DNA of 64,000 bases from Pseudomonas sp. Au-Pse12 (GCF_021341665.1 NZ_JAJTTH010000002.1:62001-126000); one strand, 5' to 3'; shown: positions 1 through 9,635, numbered from the stretch's first letter. Program-made: numbers and translations. Notes: generated by a model not told the origin, from the sequence alone.

Positions 1-1
1 A

Positions 2-283
2 ACCCCGGCCCTGTGGCACACCTTCGACACCGGTTCGGCCTGGGGCCACCTGGCCCTGCAGGCCAGCCTCAGCGGCTGGCACACCCACGGCATGGCCGGC
101 TTCGACCAGGAACTGACGCGCAAGGAACTGAAGATTCCCGAAGGCTATGCGCTGCATGCCGCCGTGGCGGTGGGCAAGCTGGGTGACAAGTCGACCCTGG
201 CCGACTACCTGCAGGCCCGGGAAGAGCCAAGCCCGCGTCGCCCCCTGAGCGAAACCGCCGCCGAAGGCGATTTCAGCCTTTAA
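2..283 (+). CDS. Nitroreductase family protein, C-terminal part
   Basis: The reading frame is open from the window edge, so only the last 93 residues are present. The segment with FDTGSAWGHLALQA, then GMAGFD, and the ending PSPRRPLSE is typical of the C-terminal half of FMN-dependent nitroreductase-fold enzymes. These use NAD(P)H to reduce nitro groups or similar electrophiles in the cytoplasm. The N-terminal FMN-binding part lies outside the window, so substrate and exact subfamily cannot be judged. The gene converges on the 2-hydroxyacid dehydrogenase gene, with an inverted repeat between them. Family call is firm; function beyond flavin-dependent reduction is unknown. Confidence 0.8.
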   Translation, partial: TPALWHTFDTGSAWGHLALQASLSGWHTHGMAGFDQELTRKELKIPEGYALHAAVAVGKLGDKSTLADYLQAREEPSPRRPLSETAAEGDFSL

Positions 284-305
284 AGCAGCCACAAGCCCCA
301 AGTCG

Positions 306-348
306 GCAGCGACAAGCTTGAAGCTACCGGCTTGAAGCTTGTCGCTGC
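306..348. terminator. Inverted repeat between convergent genes, probable bidirectional terminator
   Basis: Two 19-base arms at 306-324 and 330-348 are inverted copies with a single mismatch around a 5-base loop. They sit in the 68-base gap between two convergent genes. There is no clear T-run, so termination is inferred from position and stem length. Confidence 0.5.
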
Positions 349-351
349 GTT

Positions 352-1284
352 CTAATAGCCGCGGGCGAAATCCACTTCACCGCGCAAGGCCTGCTTGGCC
401 TCGTAGGCCCGCAGGTTGTCGACAAACAACTGCACCATCAATTCCGGCGACGTCGGCGCCGAACTGTGGCCCGTCAGCAGCAAGCCCCAGGCGGTCCAGA
501 ACGGGTGCCGTTGCGGCAACGGTTCCTGGCGGCAGACATCAATCACCGCCCCGGCCAGATGCCCATCCTTGAGGGCCTGCACCAGGTCCGCATCGACCAC
601 CGCCACACCCCGGCCAACGTTGATGAACAGCCCCGTGGACTTGAACTGCTTGAACAGCGCCGCGTCGTACAGATCGTGGGTGCTCGGGGTGTTGGGCAAC
701 AGGTTGACCACGTAGTCCACCTCCCCCACCAGGCGTCCCAGGTCTTCCAAGCCGGCCACTTCGATAAAAGGCGCCTGCTCCCGGGGCTGGCTGGCGATGC
801 CGTACAGCTTCACGCCAAACGGCAGGAGGAACTGCGCCACGCTCTGGCCGATGTCGCCGGTGCCGACGATCAGCACCTTGCGCCCCACCAGGCTCTGGCC
901 CAGGCGGTTGTCCCACTTGCGCTCGACCTGGCTGACCAGGCGCGCCAGCACTTCGCGCTCATGGCCGAGGATGTAGGTCAGCACGTACTCGGCCATCACC
1001 TGGCCGAAGATGCCGACCGCTCGGGTCAGGCGGTAGTGCCGCGGCAAGCCGTCGGCCAACAGCGGGGTGATGCCGGCCCAGGTGGATTGCAACCACTGAG
1101 GCTGGTGCCCCTGGCGCAGCAGGGTCGCCAGCAGGTCCGGCTGCCCCAGCCAGACCGGGCAATCGGCCGCCAGCCGTGACAGCTCGGCGGAGTCGCCACT
1201 GGTCAGCACTTCCAGCTCCGGGGCCGCCTGACGCAACAGGCGGGCATAAACAGCGTGATCGTGTTCGGCAATCAGAACGCGCAT
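352..1284 (-). CDS. D-2-hydroxyacid dehydrogenase (glyoxylate/hydroxypyruvate reductase type)
   Basis: A 310-residue cytoplasmic oxidoreductase of the D-isomer 2-hydroxyacid dehydrogenase family, which reduces 2-keto acids with NAD(P)H. The Rossmann motif GTGDIGQ lies at residues 141-147. The catalytic set is visible as Arg225 in NVGRG, Glu254 in CRQEP and His273 in TGHSS. Overall length and the lack of an ACT domain fit the GhrA-like branch, which acts on glyoxylate and hydroxypyruvate; the true substrate is not proven by sequence. It lies downstream of rnd and ycgL on the same strand after a gap of about 120 bases. Confidence 0.85.
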   Translation of the reverse strand: MRVLIAEHDHAVYARLLRQAAPELEVLTSGDSAELSRLAADCPVWLGQPDLLATLLRQGHQPQWLQSTWAGITPLLADGLPRHYRLTRAVGIFGQVMAEYVLTYILGHEREVLARLVSQVERKWDNRLGQSLVGRKVLIVGTGDIGQSVAQFLLPFGVKLYGIASQPREQAPFIEVAGLEDLGRLVGEVDYVVNLLPNTPSTHDLYDAALFKQFKSTGLFINVGRGVAVVDADLVQALKDGHLAGAVIDVCRQEPLPQRHPFWTAWGLLLTGHSSAPTSPELMVQLFVDNLRAYEAKQALRGEVDFARGY

Positions 1285-1404
1285 GGTTCAAACCTTAAAA
1301 AACGGTGCAGGTCGCCGCCGACGGAGTCTCGCTCCATCGATCAAGGCGGCGGCCAGGTCAGTCAGTTTGCATCTAACAGCGGCTCGGGACCGAGCCGCTA
1401 CAGG

Positions 1405-1698
1405 TCAGACCGGATCATTGCGACGCAGCAACTCTTCGGGCAAGTGCTCGATGTACTCGTCTTCCGCCGGTGGCATCTGCAGGTGATACCCCTGCTTTTC
1501 GAGGTTTTCCAGCACCTGGTGGATGTCCTCGCGGGACAGCTTGCGCTCCGGGCTCAACACCAGGTCGAAGGCATGTTGCGGCTTGCCGAAGGCCAGCAGC
1601 AGGTTTTCCGGCACGCGTTCCAGGGCCTCGCTTTTCAGCACGTAGAGGTACATCTCGTTCTTGCGCGGGCTTTTATAGATGGAGCAGATACGTTTCAA
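1405..1698 (-). CDS. YcgL domain protein
   Basis: A 97-residue protein matching the YcgL family: it starts [10 protein letters not shown] and carries the KNEMYLYV segment and the PPAEDEYI segment near the C terminus. It is a small soluble cytoplasmic protein of unknown biochemical role, widespread in gamma-proteobacteria. Its start codon overlaps the stop of rnd by four bases (1695-1698), so the two are almost certainly translated from one message. That pairing is common in Pseudomonas and may suggest a link to RNA metabolism, but this is only inference. Confidence 0.9.
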   Translation of the reverse strand: MKRICSIYKSPRKNEMYLYVLKSEALERVPENLLLAFGKPQHAFDLVLSPERKLSREDIHQVLENLEKQGYHLQMPPAEDEYIEHLPEELLRRNDPV

Positions 1699-2828
1699 GG
1701 CTGTTCTCCGGCGGTGGCCAGGCTGTCCAGCAGCGCCTGGCCCATCAATTCGCGGCGCCAGCCACGCAGCGAATCAGGCAATTGGTAAGGCCCATTGGGG
1801 AAGCCGCTCTTGAGCAGGCTCTCCAGGGTTTTCTTGCGCAGCATCACTTCCGGGGCGATCTCCAGACGCTCGGCTTCGGCCTGGCCCACGGCCTTCAGGC
1901 GCTTGAGCAGGACCGAGGCTTCGATCGGCAGCGGCTCGGGCACGGCCGGCGGCCATTGATCCGGGCCGACGCTGGCGGTGCGCTTGATCAGGTCGAGAAG
2001 AAACTCGCCGTCCTGACGCACGGTGCGCGGGTGCATGTCTTCGATCTTGGCCAGCGCCGACAGGTTGTCCGGCTGGGTCTTGGCCAGCGGCCACAGGGCG
2101 TGTTCGCGCACGATGCGGTTGCGCGGCAGGTCGCGGGCACGGGCCTCGCGCTCGCGCCAGGCACACAGCTCACGCAATACCGCCAACTGCGCGCGGGACA
2201 GTTTCCAGGCCAGCTTGGCCTCGCGGTAGACCTCATAGGGGTCGACTTCGCGGCGCAGGTTGGCCACCAGTTCGGCACCGTCTTCCAGCACCCAGCGGTA
2301 CTTGTCCGCGGACAGTTTCGGCCGCAGCTCGGTGAAGACCTGAGCCAGATGCACCGCGTCTTCGGCGGCGTAGCTGACCTGGGTTTCCGACAGCGGGCGT
2401 TGCAGCCAGTCGGAACGGGTTTCACCCTTGGGCAGCTCGATGCCCAGGACTTCCTGCACCAGGCGCGAGTAGCCCATGGAGAAACCCAGGTTCAGGTAGG
2501 CGGCAGCCAGTTGCGTGTCGAACAACGGGGCCGGCAGGCTGCCGGTCAGGCGCAGCAGGACTTCAAGGTCCTCGCTGCAGGCGTGCACCACCTTGACCAC
2601 CGCCGGGTTCTCCAGCAGGGCTGCCAGGGGCTGCCAATTGTCGATGGTCAAAGGGTCAATCAGGTAGGCGCGCTGCCCATCGCCAATCTGCAACAGGGCG
2701 GCGATGGGATAAAAAGTGTCGACCCGCATGAATTCGGTGTCGAGGGCGACGAATGGCAACTGCTGCCATTCGGCGCAAAGCTGACCGAGGCTATCGTTGT
2801 CGCGAATCCAATGTATATCGATGGCCAC
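1695..2828 (-). CDS. rnd: Ribonuclease D
   Basis: A 3'-5' exoribonuclease that trims tRNA precursors and other stable RNAs. The DEDD exonuclease motifs are visible: Asp30 and Glu32 in LDTEF, the ExoII segment [10 protein letters not shown], and the ExoIII segment YAAEDAVHL. An HRDC domain follows at roughly residues 210-290. I take the GTG at 2828 as the start because the protein family begins at this point (VAIDIHW) and AGGGAG lies just upstream; the frame stays open further up to 2930 but that part is not family-like. A TATACT-like -10 box at 2856-2861 could serve the rnd-ycgL unit. Confidence 0.92.
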   Translation of the reverse strand: MAIDIHWIRDNDSLGQLCAEWQQLPFVALDTEFMRVDTFYPIAALLQIGDGQRAYLIDPLTIDNWQPLAALLENPAVVKVVHACSEDLEVLLRLTGSLPAPLFDTQLAAAYLNLGFSMGYSRLVQEVLGIELPKGETRSDWLQRPLSETQVSYAAEDAVHLAQVFTELRPKLSADKYRWVLEDGAELVANLRREVDPYEVYREAKLAWKLSRAQLAVLRELCAWREREARARDLPRNRIVREHALWPLAKTQPDNLSALAKIEDMHPRTVRQDGEFLLDLIKRTASVGPDQWPPAVPEPLPIEASVLLKRLKAVGQAEAERLEIAPEVMLRKKTLESLLKSGFPNGPYQLPDSLRGWRRELMGQALLDSLATAGEQP

Positions 2829-2950
2829 ACGGCTCTCCCTTGAAGAATGGCGCGCAGTATATATCGCCTCCGGCGATTTCTGAGCATTCACCCGACAAGA
2901 GCAAGTGCAAAACCATCTGCCGGAAAGCAAGAATAGTCCCAGCGTCCGAA

Positions 2951-3613
2951 CTAACCCTGTTTTCTCAGCACATAGACCCGTGAAGGCGCCCAGCCAGGCA
3001 GCAGATCACGGTGATCGAGCACCTCGAAACCCGCTTCGCGGAACTCCGCTTCCAACTGCACCTTGCTGGCCAACGGCGGCATCCCGGCACTGGCCGGTGC
3101 ACGCGTGGCAAGCTTGAACAGCGGCTCGATCCGCGTGGCCAGGATCACCGTGTCCCGGCTGACCCGGTAGAACTCACGCAGCAAGGCCAGGCGGTCCTCG
3201 CCCAAGGTCACGTGGGCAAACAGCTGCATGCAGATGATGCAGTCCACCGCATTGGCCGAGAGGCCGATGTCGAACGCCGAGCTGTGGAAGGTCTTGACCC
3301 GTTTCAGCAGGCTGGCCGAGTGGTGGGTCTGAGCGTGATTCAACATGTCCTGGGAAGGGTCCGCCGCCAGGATCACCCGGTTGCCGTGCTCGGCCAGCAC
3401 CGGCCAGTAGCGCCCTGCGCCGCAGGCCACATCCAGGATCAGCCCCGGTTCGCCGGCTTCCTTCAGGGCGTGACGCACCAGGCTCGCCATGCGCCAAGCG
3501 GCCAGGCGCGCGCCAATCCCGGCTGGCCGGGGCTCGCGGCAGACTCGCGCGTGCTCCTGGTCATAGCGCCGAGCGAACTCCAGTTCGATGGACGGTGGGG
3601 GGTGGGACGACAT
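2951..3613 (-). CDS. Class I SAM-dependent methyltransferase
   Basis: A 220-residue protein with a Methyltransf_11-type Rossmann fold. Motif I, LILDVACGAG, lies at residues 58-67, and an acidic residue (Asp85 in AADPS) is placed to bind the ribose of S-adenosylmethionine. The segment IICMQLFAHV is the usual motif IV region. The substrate cannot be told from sequence. It is divergent from the PheC-like gene across about 180 bases. The ribosome-binding site is weak, so the start is the first ATG of a good family alignment rather than a strong signal. Confidence 0.8.
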   Translation of the reverse strand: MSSHPPPSIELEFARRYDQEHARVCREPRPAGIGARLAAWRMASLVRHALKEAGEPGLILDVACGAGRYWPVLAEHGNRVILAADPSQDMLNHAQTHHSASLLKRVKTFHSSAFDIGLSANAVDCIICMQLFAHVTLGEDRLALLREFYRVSRDTVILATRIEPLFKLATRAPASAGMPPLASKVQLEAEFREAGFEVLDHRDLLPGWAPSRVYVLRKQG

Positions 3614-3794
3614 GGACGACGAACTCTTGTTGGAATCCAGGGGCCACAGGTTAACGTGCCATTCGTGAAAAAAAGGTCGAAAGCCAAGCCGCTTTCCAAC
3701 AGGGCACCACGTGCGCGCAACCTTGCCTGCCCAGGGGATGCGACCAATAATGCCCCGCCACCCGGCCCCGCCCGATCACTCAAGGAACGACCCC

Positions 3795-4577
3795 ATGCTC
3801 CCGCGCCTGCTGTTCTGTACCCTGCTGGGCCTCAGCGCCCCGGCCCTGTGCTTGGCCCAAGAGCCGAGCTCGCACCTGGACCGGGTGATCGAGAGCGGTC
3901 ACCTGACGGTCTGCACCACCGGCGACTACAAGCCCTACAGCTACCTGCGCGACGACGGCCACTACGAAGGCATCGACATCAGCCTGGCCGAGTCCCTGGC
4001 ACAGAGCCTCGGGGTCCGGGTGAAGTGGGTCAACACCACCTGGAAGAGCCTGATGGCGGACTTCCAGAGCCAGCAGTGCGACATCGCCGTGGGCGGCATT
4101 TCGGTGTCCCTGGAACGGCAGAAAAAGGCCTTCTTCAGCCAGCCCTTGGGCATCGACGGCAAGATCCCCCTGGTGCGCTGCCAGGACCTCAAGCGCTACC
4201 AGACCCTGGAGCAGATCAACCAGCCACAGGTGCGCCTGATCGAGCCGCCGGGTGGCACCAACGAAGTCTTCGCCCGCGCCCACCTGCCCAAGGCCAGCCT
4301 GACCCTGTTCGCCGACAACGTGACGATCTTCGATCAACTGCTGGCGCACCGCGCCGACGTGATGATCACCGACGCCTCGGAAGCGCGCTTCCAGCAGCGG
4401 CGCAAGCCAGGGCTGTGCGCGGTCAACCCCGAGCACTACCTGCAATACAGCGAGAAGGCCTTCCTCCTGCCCCGGGACGATGTCGCCTGGAAAAGCTACG
4501 TCGACCAGTGGCTGCACCTGAGCAAGGCCACCGGTGCCTACGACCAGGTGGTCAATCAGTGGCTGGCGGCGCCGTGA
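3795..4577 (+). CDS. Periplasmic PheC-like protein (cyclohexadienyl dehydratase / SBP_bac_3 family)
   Basis: A 260-residue exported protein with a signal peptide at about 1-21 (cleavage after CLAQ). The mature part has the SBP_bac_3 fold and closely follows the pattern of P. aeruginosa PheC: TTGDYKP, GISVSLERQ, PPGGTNE, DNVTIFDQ, MITDA and a YVDQWLH ending. PheC is a periplasmic dehydratase that makes phenylpyruvate or phenylalanine from prephenate or arogenate. The alternative is an amino-acid binding protein of an ABC importer, but no permease or ATPase gene adjoins it. The start at 3795 is preferred over upstream ATGs because AAGGA precedes it and the signal peptide begins there. Confidence 0.75.
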   Translation: MLPRLLFCTLLGLSAPALCLAQEPSSHLDRVIESGHLTVCTTGDYKPYSYLRDDGHYEGIDISLAESLAQSLGVRVKWVNTTWKSLMADFQSQQCDIAVGGISVSLERQKKAFFSQPLGIDGKIPLVRCQDLKRYQTLEQINQPQVRLIEPPGGTNEVFARAHLPKASLTLFADNVTIFDQLLAHRADVMITDASEARFQQRRKPGLCAVNPEHYLQYSEKAFLLPRDDVAWKSYVDQWLHLSKATGAYDQVVNQWLAAP

Positions 4578-4597
4578 TCACCCTGGACAGCAAAGAC

Positions 4598-4674
4598 AGC
4601 GGCAAGCCTCAAACTGCAAATCCAGGCACCCCACTTGCCGCTTGTGGCTTGTGGCTTGCCGCTTGCGGCTTATT
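4598..4674. repeat. Short GC-rich direct/inverted repeats downstream of the PheC-like gene
   Basis: The motif CTTGCCGCT occurs at 4634-4642 and 4655-4663, with its inverse AGCGGCAAG at 4598-4606, among several GGCTT repeats. This can fold into alternative hairpins and precedes an AT-rich run, so it may end transcription of the upstream gene. Confidence 0.45.
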
Positions 4675-4764
4675 TAATTTTTAAATAACACCGCAGACTT
4701 TCTGATTTGCCCCTTCCCTGAGCCGCGCCGCCTAATCGGGCCCTTGTTTGTTGAAGGTCTGGTT

Positions 4765-5949
4765 ATGGAAAACGTTCGTGCAACTTCCCGCCCCGCACTC
4801 TGGCTGATGGTCAGCGTGATTCTGGTGGCGCTCAATCTGCGGCCGTCGATGGCCGCCGTCGGCCCGCTGCTGTCGGGCATCCGTGGCGATATTCCCTTGA
4901 GCTTCAGCCTGGCCTCGTTGCTGACCATGCTGCCGGTGATGGCCATGGGCCTGGCGATGTTCTTCGGCATGGCCATCAGCCAACGCCTGGGCGAACACCG
5001 TACCGTGGTCCTGTCGCTGCTGATCATCGGCCTGGCAACGGTTTCGCGATTGTTCATGGATTCGGCCGCCGAGCTGATTCTCAGCGCGGTGCTGGCCGGC
5101 ATCGGCATCGCCCTGATCCAGGCGTTGCTGCCGGCGTTGATCAAGTCGCGCTTTGCCGACAATGTCTCGCTGTTCATGGGGCTGTACGTCACCTCGATCA
5201 TGGGCGGCGCGGCGCTGGCCGCGTCCTTCGCGCCGCTGGTGATGAACCACAGTGGCAGCTGGCGCGTGGCACTGGCGATCTGGGCCGCCCTGGCGCTGCT
5301 GGCCCTGCTGTTCTGGTACGCCCAGCGCAGCGCCCTGCCCAGGCTGCCAGCCAGCGCCGGCACACGGGAATCCTTTGCCGGCAACCGTCGGGCCTGGCTG
5401 CTGGCGGTGTTCTTCGGCCTCGGCACCGCCTCCTACACCTGTGTGCTGGCGTGGCTGGCGCCCTATTACGTGGAGAACGGCTGGAGCGAACAGAACGCCG
5501 GCCTGCTGCTGGGGTTCCTGACCGCCATGGAAGTGATTTCCGGGCTGGTCACCCCGGCCATCGCCAACCGCAGCCAGGACCGGCGCCTGGTGCTGGTGGT
5601 CCTGTTGGTGCTGATCATCGCCGGCTTCTGTGGCCTGATCCTCAGCCCGAAACACCTCAGCCTGCTGTGGCCATGCCTGCTGGGCCTGGGCATTGGCGGG
5701 CTGTTTCCGATGAGCCTGATCGTCTCCCTGGACCACCTCAACGACCCGCGCCGCGCCGGCGGCCTGACCGCCTTCGTGCAAGGCATCGGCTACCTGATCG
5801 CCGGCCTCTCGCCCCTGCTCGCGGGAGTGATCCGCGACCAGTTGGGCAGCTTCGAATGGGCCTGGTGGTCACTGACCGCGGTGATGCTGGTGATGATCCT
5901 CATGGTGCTGCGTTTCGATCCGCGTCATTACCGCCAGCACATCCGCTGA
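4765..5949 (+). CDS. MFS transporter, CynX/NimT type
   Basis: A 394-residue integral membrane protein with about twelve hydrophobic segments. The opening ALNLRPSMAAVGPLL and the loop GEHRTVVLSLL fit the CynX/NimT branch of the major facilitator superfamily (cyanate and 2-nitroimidazole transporter relatives). The substrate is unknown. The frame also has an upstream TTG at 4744, but the ATG at 4765 is the normal family start. It ends 16 bases before the next transporter gene and the two are probably co-transcribed. Confidence 0.85.
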   Translation: MENVRATSRPALWLMVSVILVALNLRPSMAAVGPLLSGIRGDIPLSFSLASLLTMLPVMAMGLAMFFGMAISQRLGEHRTVVLSLLIIGLATVSRLFMDSAAELILSAVLAGIGIALIQALLPALIKSRFADNVSLFMGLYVTSIMGGAALAASFAPLVMNHSGSWRVALAIWAALALLALLFWYAQRSALPRLPASAGTRESFAGNRRAWLLAVFFGLGTASYTCVLAWLAPYYVENGWSEQNAGLLLGFLTAMEVISGLVTPAIANRSQDRRLVLVVLLVLIIAGFCGLILSPKHLSLLWPCLLGLGIGGLFPMSLIVSLDHLNDPRRAGGLTAFVQGIGYLIAGLSPLLAGVIRDQLGSFEWAWWSLTAVMLVMILMVLRFDPRHYRQHIR

Positions 5950-5965
5950 GCCACCGGAGCCTGCC

Positions 5966-6874
5966 ATGAATCCCGTGAACTTCACCCAGGCGCATCTCGG
6001 CATGCTGCTGTGGGCGGTGCTGATCGCCGCGTCGTTCTTCGCCGCCGCCCAGGTCAGCCAGGCCATCGATCCGGTGCTGCTGACCGCCCTGCGCCTGCTG
6101 TTCTCGGCCCTGATGTTCGTGCCGCTGCTGTGGTTCAAGGGCTCGGCGCCCATGACCCTGGCCGGGTTGCGCGCCCATGGCTTGCTGGGCCTGCTGCTGG
6201 CGCTGTACTTCGGTTCGCTGTTCGAAGCCTTGCGCTACACCTCGGCGGTCAATACCGGAACCCTGTTCACCCTGGTGCCGCTGCTGACCCTGCTGTTCGA
6301 AGGCTGGCTGCTGCCCGGCAGTAGCCAGCGACAGCGCCTGCTGCCGATGCTGGTGGCCGGGGCCGGGGCGCTGCTGCTGATTCTCAAGGGCGGCGCGCCG
6401 GGGCAATGGCCCTCGCTGTACGCCATGGCCATCTATGCCCTGGGCTGCCTGGCCATGGCCGCCTACTCGCCGCTGAGCCAGCGTTTCAAGGCCCGCAGCC
6501 TGCAAGGTCGCAGCCCGGCCGCCATGACCTTCTGGAACATGCTGTTCGGCGCGCTGTTCCTGTTTGCCGCCAGCCTGGCCAGCGGCGGCTGGCGCAGCGC
6601 CGCGCGGCTCACCGGCATCGACCTGCTGTGGCTGCTGTACCTGGCGTTGTTCGCCACCCTGGCGACCTTCTGGCTGCTGCACCGGGCCATCGGCGTGATC
6701 GCCCCGTCCACGGTGATTTCCTACATCTACCTGAGCACCCTGTTTCTGACCCTGTTCCACTGGCTGTGGCTGGGCCAGGGCCCGCAACGGGCAGAAATCC
6801 TCGGCGTCGCGCTGGTGGCCCTGGGCATGCTCAGCCTGGTGCGCGGCAGCCGCCCGGGCCGTGCCCCGGCCTGA
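5966..6874 (+). CDS. DMT-superfamily (EamA) transporter
   Basis: A 302-residue inner-membrane protein with about ten hydrophobic helices arranged as two EamA repeats, the usual architecture of drug/metabolite exporters such as RhaT- or YdcZ-like proteins. The substrate cannot be assigned. It follows the MFS gene with a 16-base spacer. GGAGCC precedes the ATG, which supports this start. Together the pair looks like a small export or uptake operon, possibly controlled by the LysR gene downstream, though that is only a positional guess. Confidence 0.85.
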   Translation: MNPVNFTQAHLGMLLWAVLIAASFFAAAQVSQAIDPVLLTALRLLFSALMFVPLLWFKGSAPMTLAGLRAHGLLGLLLALYFGSLFEALRYTSAVNTGTLFTLVPLLTLLFEGWLLPGSSQRQRLLPMLVAGAGALLLILKGGAPGQWPSLYAMAIYALGCLAMAAYSPLSQRFKARSLQGRSPAAMTFWNMLFGALFLFAASLASGGWRSAARLTGIDLLWLLYLALFATLATFWLLHRAIGVIAPSTVISYIYLSTLFLTLFHWLWLGQGPQRAEILGVALVALGMLSLVRGSRPGRAPA

Positions 6875-7045
6875 AATGGCCCCGGGACAAGCACCGTTGC
6901 AGTGCGCGAAACTGCCCAGGTCGTGTTATCGGATATTTATGTCCCGATGCTGTCCGCGAATCCCCGCCACGGGCATTTAATTAGGACGATCGTTCCGCTA
7001 GCATCGACCCGGTTTGCGCGCCACCGGCGCCAGGTGCCCAGCGGG

Positions 7046-7993
7046 ATGGAACGGATGCTCATCAACAACGTGCTCAGAAAACTCGACATGCAGGACCTCA
7101 TGGTCTTTATCGCGGTGTACGAGCAAAGCAGTGTCACCGGGGTTTCGGAAACCCTCTGCGTCAGCCAGTCGACCGTCAGCTACTGCCTGAAGAAACTGCG
7201 CAACGGCTTCGAGGACGAGCTGTTCATCAACACCCGTACCGGCATGCGTCCGACCTACAAGGCCACCAGCATGTACGGCCACGTGCTGAAGATCCTGGAA
7301 AGCATCAACCTGTGCCACAGCGGCGTGCCGGCCTTCGACCCGACCCGCCAGGCCGTGACCTTCAACCTCTGTGCCCCGGAATACTTCGAGCTGCTGATCC
7401 TGCCGCGCCTGCTCAAGGGTTTCGACTACGCCGACCTGCCGGTGACGGTCAATGTGCAGAAGCTGGAGAGTGATATTCCCGCCGAGGAGCTGCGCGACGG
7501 CAGCGTCGACCTGGTGATCTGCTTTGGCCCGAACTTCCATCGCAGCCACGCCGACCTGAAGTCGCAGATGCTGCTGGAGGACGATCTGGTGTGCGTCTTC
7601 GACAAACGCGCGACGCCGCCGAAGGAACCGCGCTTCAGCCTGCAGTCATTCATCGAGCGGCGCCACGTGTTTCCCACGCCCTGGACCTCGGACAGCAACA
7701 TGGTGGATGGCTGGCTGGCCCGCCAGGCGCACAAGCGGCAGATCGTCGCGCGCTCCAACAGCTACAGCGCGGCGTTGAAGATGATCACCGGCACCGACTT
7801 CATCCTCACCCTGCCGCGACGCATCCAGGCGCTACTGGCCAACGAAGCGGTGTTCAACCATTGCGAGGCCCCCAGCGGCCTGCCGGGGTTCAGCCTGGAC
7901 ATGCAATGGAGCGAGCACACCGATCAGGACAGCGCGCAGACCTGGTTCCGCGAACAGGTGGTCAAGGTCTGCGCCGAACAGGGCCTGGTCTAG
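7046..7993 (+). CDS. LysR-family transcriptional regulator
   Basis: A 315-residue regulator with an N-terminal winged helix-turn-helix (LMVFIAVYEQSSVTGVSE, then CVSQSTVSYCLKKLR) and a C-terminal periplasmic-binding-protein-like effector domain. The degree of similarity to characterised members is not readable from sequence alone, so its ligand is unknown. The frame is open from 6902, but family members begin close to the LRKLDMQDL segment. ATGs at 7046 and 7055 are both possible and no strong ribosome-binding site separates them. It is convergent with the isomerase gene, with only three bases between the two stop codons. Confidence 0.85.
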   Translation: MERMLINNVLRKLDMQDLMVFIAVYEQSSVTGVSETLCVSQSTVSYCLKKLRNGFEDELFINTRTGMRPTYKATSMYGHVLKILESINLCHSGVPAFDPTRQAVTFNLCAPEYFELLILPRLLKGFDYADLPVTVNVQKLESDIPAEELRDGSVDLVICFGPNFHRSHADLKSQMLLEDDLVCVFDKRATPPKEPRFSLQSFIERRHVFPTPWTSDSNMVDGWLARQAHKRQIVARSNSYSAALKMITGTDFILTLPRRIQALLANEAVFNHCEAPSGLPGFSLDMQWSEHTDQDSAQTWFREQVVKVCAEQGLV

Positions 7994-7996
7994 CCC

Positions 7997-8362
7997 TCAG
8001 CGGCCGACGGCGGCCTTGCTGTAGGAAGCACGGTCGATATCGATGAGCTCCACGCACAGCTGCACCGACAGGTCTTCAGGCCAGGGCGCCAGGTCCTGCA
8101 GCACCGCCAGCAGGCTCTCGGACAGCTGCTTCTTGGCCTCTGGCGAACGGCCACTGAGCAAGGCCAGCTTGACGTGGACAAAGGCCCGCTCACCCAGGCC
8201 GGTGCCGACCCGGAACGCCTCGACCTTGACCGCGCGGCTCTTGATGTCGAACTCGTCGGAGAACTGCCCGGATGCCACCAGACCATGGTTGAGCCGCAGC
8301 AACGCCTTGTCGACGTCCAGCTGGGGCAGGTTGGCGGTGTATTCCATATGCAGGTGCGGCAT
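7997..8362 (-). CDS. 5-carboxymethyl-2-hydroxymuconate isomerase family protein
   Basis: A 121-residue protein of the CHMI family, tautomerase superfamily. Its mature N terminus would be Pro2 (MPHLHMEYT), the catalytic base of the superfamily. In the homoprotocatechuate pathway such enzymes isomerise 5-carboxymethyl-2-hydroxymuconate, but no other hpa gene is nearby, so this stand-alone copy may act on another substrate. The gene begins at the ATG at 8362 and is well separated from its neighbours. Confidence 0.85.
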   Translation of the reverse strand: MPHLHMEYTANLPQLDVDKALLRLNHGLVASGQFSDEFDIKSRAVKVEAFRVGTGLGERAFVHVKLALLSGRSPEAKKQLSESLLAVLQDLAPWPEDLSVQLCVELIDIDRASYSKAAVGR

Positions 8363-8444
8363 GGCAAAGCTCCCGGTCAGTCAGGGGTAAAAAGGCGCTT
8401 CATACTACACAAGCGTTCCTGGCCGGTTGAATCATTCCTTGGCC

Positions 8445-9635
8445 TTATTGCTCCGCCTGCGCCGCCCGCTCCCGCAGGGCCAGGGTTTCCCAGGCCGCCA
8501 CCAGCAGCATCACCAGGGTCGTCAGGCTGCCCAGCGCCAGGGCGGAGAACCACTGGTTCCAGGCGCCAGGCAACAGCAACAGCAGGGCCGCGAGCCCGGC
8601 CAGATGGGACAGCGGCGGCAATGGCCGCTCGTTCATCACCCACTTGAACAGCGCACAGCCCAGCAGGAACAGCCAGGGGCCGCCAATGATCACCAGCACC
8701 GCGGCCTGGCTGGCCTGTCGCGGGTGCACCAGCACCAGCTCGTCGGCCACCGCGCTGACGATGATCCCGGCCACGATCAACAGGTGCAGGTAGGTGTAGG
8801 CGATCCGCGCCTGACGCCCCGGGTCGCTGGCGTGGGCGATGCGGTGGTGGGCACGCTCGGCGCCACTGTCGAAATACACCCACCACATGGCGATGCTGCC
8901 CAGCACCGCCACCAGGAAAGCCAGCGCGCCCTCGGTGCTGCTGGCCAGCTCGGCGAAGGTCGCGCCGGTGACCAGCAACGACTCACCCAGGGCAATGATC
9001 ACGAACAGGCCGCAACGTTCGGCCATGTGGTTGCCTTCGACATTCCAGTCATCCAGGGTCGAACGGCCGAGCCCCGGCACCCAGAAATACAGCGACGGCG
9101 ACAGCACCTCGATGGCCAGCGCCAGCCCCCAGCAAGCCAGGCGCTGCGGCCCCTCCAGCAGCCCGCCGGCGAGCCAGAAAACCCCCGAGAACATCAGCCA
9201 CGCCAGGATCCGCTGGAAGTTGCGGGTCATGTTCAGCGGCTCGCCGCGCACCGCCCACAGCGAGTAGGCGGTACGCCCCACCTGCATGAACACATAGGCG
9301 CCGGCGAACAGTAGCCCACGCTCGCCGAAGGCCTGGGGAATCGACGAGGACAGCAGCAGCCCGGCCACCATCAGCACAAACAGCCCGAGGCGGATCGGCA
9401 GGGTTTCCGGATCCAGCCAATTGGTGATCCACGAGGTGAAGATCCATACCCACCACACCGCCACCATCAGCAGCAGCACCTGCAACGCCCCGCCCGCAGT
9501 CAGGTGCGCCAGCAGCGAGTGAGAGAGCTGAGTCACGGCAAACACGAACACCAGGTCGAAGAACAGCTCGACCATGCCAACCTTGCCGCTGTCGTGGCGG
9601 CCACGCCCACGCAACAGGGAACGGGAACGACTCAT
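8445..9635 (-). CDS. Low temperature requirement protein A (LtrA) family membrane protein
   Basis: A 396-residue membrane protein. The family signature VELFFDLVFVFAVTQLSH lies near the N terminus, followed by about ten hydrophobic segments. LtrA was first linked to growth at low temperature in Listeria, but the biochemical role is not known. An upstream GTG at 9641 is in frame; the ATG at 9635 is the more natural start. No operon partner is evident, since the neighbouring LysR gene ends 130 bases upstream. Confidence 0.85.
   Translation of the reverse strand: MSRSRSLLRGRGRHDSGKVGMVELFFDLVFVFAVTQLSHSLLAHLTAGGALQVLLLMVAVWWVWIFTSWITNWLDPETLPIRLGLFVLMVAGLLLSSSIPQAFGERGLLFAGAYVFMQVGRTAYSLWAVRGEPLNMTRNFQRILAWLMFSGVFWLAGGLLEGPQRLACWGLALAIEVLSPSLYFWVPGLGRSTLDDWNVEGNHMAERCGLFVIIALGESLLVTGATFAELASSTEGALAFLVAVLGSIAMWWVYFDSGAERAHHRIAHASDPGRQARIAYTYLHLLIVAGIIVSAVADELVLVHPRQASQAAVLVIIGGPWLFLLGCALFKWVMNERPLPPLSHLAGLAALLLLLPGAWNQWFSALALGSLTTLVMLLVAAWETLALRERAAQAEQ

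Noticed and set aside
2863..2877. Small hairpin upstream of rnd as terminator of the methyltransferase gene
   Set aside because: The stem is only six pairs with a three-base loop and lies within the likely rnd promoter, so the evidence is too weak to annotate.
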